Positions 62,333 through 64,000 of a DNA stretch of 64,000 nt are shown in pieces; the first letter of the stretch is position 1, and each line of letters begins with the position of its first letter. The DNA is from Streptomyces cellulosae (GTDB taxonomy: Bacteria > Actinomycetota > Actinomycetes > Streptomycetales > Streptomycetaceae), in the NCBI RefSeq assembly GCF_000721105.1, contig NZ_JOEV01000016.1:62001-126000 (forward strand). The letters are read 5' to 3'. The position numbers and the translations under genes are program-made. The notes under the pieces were generated by a model. The model saw only the letters and a list, made by a program, of their open reading frames with translations, had not been told where the DNA came from and ran no database searches.

Positions 62333-63544
62333 TCAGGGCCGCGGGCCGGGAACTGCCGCGGCCTCGGCACTGACCTTCGGCCGGTCGCGGTCGGCGGCAC
62401 GCAGCACACCCGCGAAGGCCACGAGCCCGCACGCCAGCACCGTGACCAGACCGAACGAGACGACCAGGCTGGTCGCCTGGGCGAGGCCGCCGATGGCGCT
62501 CGGCGCGACCAGGCCCGACGTGTACGTGATGGTCGCGACGCCGGCGATGGCCAGGCTGGGGTTCGGCCCGCTGCGCCCGGCGGCGGCGAAGCACAGCGGT
62601 ACGACGACCGCGATGCCGAGGCCCATCAGTGCGAACCCGCCCATCGCCACCGCCGGATTGCCCGCGACGACGATCAACAGCCCGCCGAGCGCGGCCAGCA
62701 CCCCGCCCACCCGGACCGTGGCCACCGAACCGAACCGGTCCACCACCTTGTCACCAACGATCCGGGCGACGGCCATGGTCAGCGTGAAGCCGGTCGTGCA
62801 CGCGGCCGCGAGCCCGGCCGAGGTGTCGAGTTGGTCGCGCAGGTAGACGGCCGACCAGTCCAGGCTCGCCCCCTCCGCGAACACCGCGCAGAAGCCGACC
62901 GCGCCGATGAGCAGCGCCGACTTCGGCGGCAGCGCGAAGCGGGGCGGCGGCTCCTCGTCCTCGGCGGGCTGGATGTCGAGCACCCAGGCGCACGCGGCCA
63001 CGCCCAGCAGGGTCAGTACGGCGGCGGCCAGCGCGTGGTGCAGCCGGGCGTCCGAACCCAGGTGCGCGGCGAGCGTGCCGGCCGCCGAGCCGACCAGGGC
63101 GCCCGCGCTCCACAGGCCGTGCAGGCCGGACATGATCGAGCGGCCCAGCCGGTTCTCGACCTCCACGCCGAGCGCGTTCATCGCGACGTCCGCCATGCCC
63201 GCCGTGGCGCCGTAGACGAACAGGGCCAGGCACAGGACCGGCAGGTTCGGGGCGAGGGACGGCAGGACCAGGGCCAGGGTCCACAGGGAGATCAGGCCGC
63301 GCAGGGCGTGCCGGGCGCCGAAGCGGTGGGTGATGCTGCCGGCCAGCGGCATCGCCACGGACGCGCCGAGCGCGGGGAAGGCGAGGGCGAGACCCAACTG
63401 TCCCGCGCTGACCGACGCATGGTCCTGGATCCACGGCACGCGGGTCGCGAACGAGCCGGTGACGGCGCCGTGCACGGCGAACACGGCGGCCACGGCGTAC
63501 CGGGCCCGCCTCACCTCGCGCTGCTCGTAGACCACTGCACTCAT
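62333..63544 (-). CDS. MFS transporter (fucose permease-like/YbjJ group)
   Basis: 403 residues, about twelve membrane helices. The N-terminal RARYAVAAVFAVHGAVTGSF and RVPWIQDHASVSAGQLGLAL blocks resemble the YbjJ/FucP-like branch of MFS. It is divergent from a ROK regulator gene, 131 bp apart, with a palindromic site between. Sugars or sugar derivatives are plausible cargo given the ROK partner, but this is inference. Confidence 0.85.
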   Translation of the reverse strand: MSAVVYEQREVRRARYAVAAVFAVHGAVTGSFATRVPWIQDHASVSAGQLGLALAFPALGASVAMPLAGSITHRFGARHALRGLISLWTLALVLPSLAPNLPVLCLALFVYGATAGMADVAMNALGVEVENRLGRSIMSGLHGLWSAGALVGSAAGTLAAHLGSDARLHHALAAAVLTLLGVAACAWVLDIQPAEDEEPPPRFALPPKSALLIGAVGFCAVFAEGASLDWSAVYLRDQLDTSAGLAAACTTGFTLTMAVARIVGDKVVDRFGSVATVRVGGVLAALGGLLIVVAGNPAVAMGGFALMGLGIAVVVPLCFAAAGRSGPNPSLAIAGVATITYTSGLVAPSAIGGLAQATSLVVSFGLVTVLACGLVAFAGVLRAADRDRPKVSAEAAAVPGPRP

Positions 63545-63595
63545 TCTCCGGTCCTCCCGTTTTCCGGTCTCGCCTGGCCCCTGCGCCGCCGTAAA

Positions 63596-63618
63596 CTATC
63601 AGGGACCCTGCCTGATAG
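63596..63618. promoter_or_regulatory. Palindromic operator between MFS and ROK genes
   Basis: CTATCAGG (63596-63603), 7 bases, CCTGATAG (63611-63618), a perfect 8-bp inverted repeat. A second perfect palindrome, CAGGGACCCTG (63600-63610), is nested in it. Position and symmetry fit an operator for the ROK regulator controlling both genes. Confidence 0.6.
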
Positions 63619-63675
63619 ACAGCGAGTTACCGGCCGCGCGGTCGCGCGGCCCCGCCGATCTGGAAGGATCCCGGC

Positions 63676-64000
63676 ATGCCCGCATCCCCGAGCACCGCCC
63701 GGGCCATCAACGACCGGCTCGCCCTCAGCCTGCTCGCGCGGGAGGGCCCGCTGACGGCGGCGCGGTTGAAGCAACTCACCGGCCTGTCCAGACCCACCGT
63801 CGCCGACCTCGTCGACCGCCTCACCGCCGCCGGTCTCATCACCGTGGTCGGGGAGTCGGGTGAGCAACGGCGCGGGCCCAACGCGAAGCTGTACGGCATC
63901 GTCGCCGACCGCGCCCATCTGGCGGCGGTCGACATCCGCACCGAGGGCGTCACCGTCGTCGTCTCCGATCTGCTCGGCCGAGTGCTCGCCGAGGCGTCCG
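63676..64000 (+). CDS. ROK family transcriptional regulator, N-terminal part
   Basis: The frame stays open to the window end; 108 residues are visible. The start TARAINDRLALSLLAREGPL and the helix-turn-helix LKQLTGLSRPTVADLVDRL (about 30-48) are the MarR-like DNA-binding domain of ROK repressors (NagC/XylR type). It is followed by the beginning of the ROK ATPase-like domain (LAAVDIRTEGVTVVVSDLLG). ATG 63676 has AAGGATC upstream. Probably the repressor of the divergent MFS gene. Confidence 0.85.
   Translation, partial: MPASPSTARAINDRLALSLLAREGPLTAARLKQLTGLSRPTVADLVDRLTAAGLITVVGESGEQRRGPNAKLYGIVADRAHLAAVDIRTEGVTVVVSDLLGRVLAEAS

Overview
The window is chromosomal DNA of a Streptomyces (Actinomycetota). 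GC and third-position GC are very high, GTG and TTG starts are common, and coding strands overlap by ATGA/GTGA. BldD, sIHF, a PyrR leader of the actinobacterial type and the order rpsD - alaS - mltG - aro - efp - nusB - bldD - pyr - sIHF - gmk - rpoZ - coaBC - metK - priA - fmt - rsmB - rpe match the Streptomyces core chromosome. All calls rest on reading the sequence; no database search was run.

Positions 1-9,100 hold the end of a VKOR-type membrane oxidoreductase, rarA, rpsD behind a long structured leader, a convergent NB-ARC/TPR ATPase, two small conserved envelope genes, alaS and ruvX. Positions 9,235-14,871 are mltG followed by the tightly coupled shikimate run aroE, aroC, aroK, aroB. 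Positions 15,063-18,310 carry a proline-rich P-loop protein, an M24 peptidase homologue with altered metal ligands, efp and nusB, closed by strong terminators that face bldD (minus strand). Positions 19,247-29,334 form the pyrimidine operon pyrR-pyrB-pyrC-(membrane protein)-carA-carB-pyrD-pyrF. Its first ribosome-binding site lies inside a PyrR-binding hairpin. Positions 29,645-39,771 hold sIHF, gmk, rpoZ, coaBC, metK, priA (helicase motifs lost), an HTH gene on the minus strand, fmt and rsmB.

Positions 39,772-42,229 are a decayed, plastic spot. An intact LysE/RhtB exporter sits among fragments of a haloacid dehalogenase, an EctB-type aminotransferase, an MMPL transporter and an unidentified gene. 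Core genes resume with rpe, a SorC-type regulator, a near-perfect 41-bp tandem array, and the GuaB1-type IMPDH/GMP reductase.

Positions 46,371-63,544 are accessory metabolism: an APC permease with an Lrp-type regulator; a GntR regulator diverging from a complete ABC importer with a HAD phosphatase; an MFS transporter; a 5-aminovaleramidase plus lysine 2-monooxygenase pair (DavA/DavB type); a DUF5995 protein; a secreted GH6 glycosidase; a nucleobase permease; another MFS transporter; and the start of a ROK regulator.

The most interesting signal is regulatory. The APC permease and davA, 10 kb apart, share helically phased CGCAA direct repeats. The last repeat lies at the same distance from a candidate promoter in both. 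This suggests one amino-acid (lysine?) catabolic regulon, possibly run by the Lrp protein encoded 10 bp after the permease.
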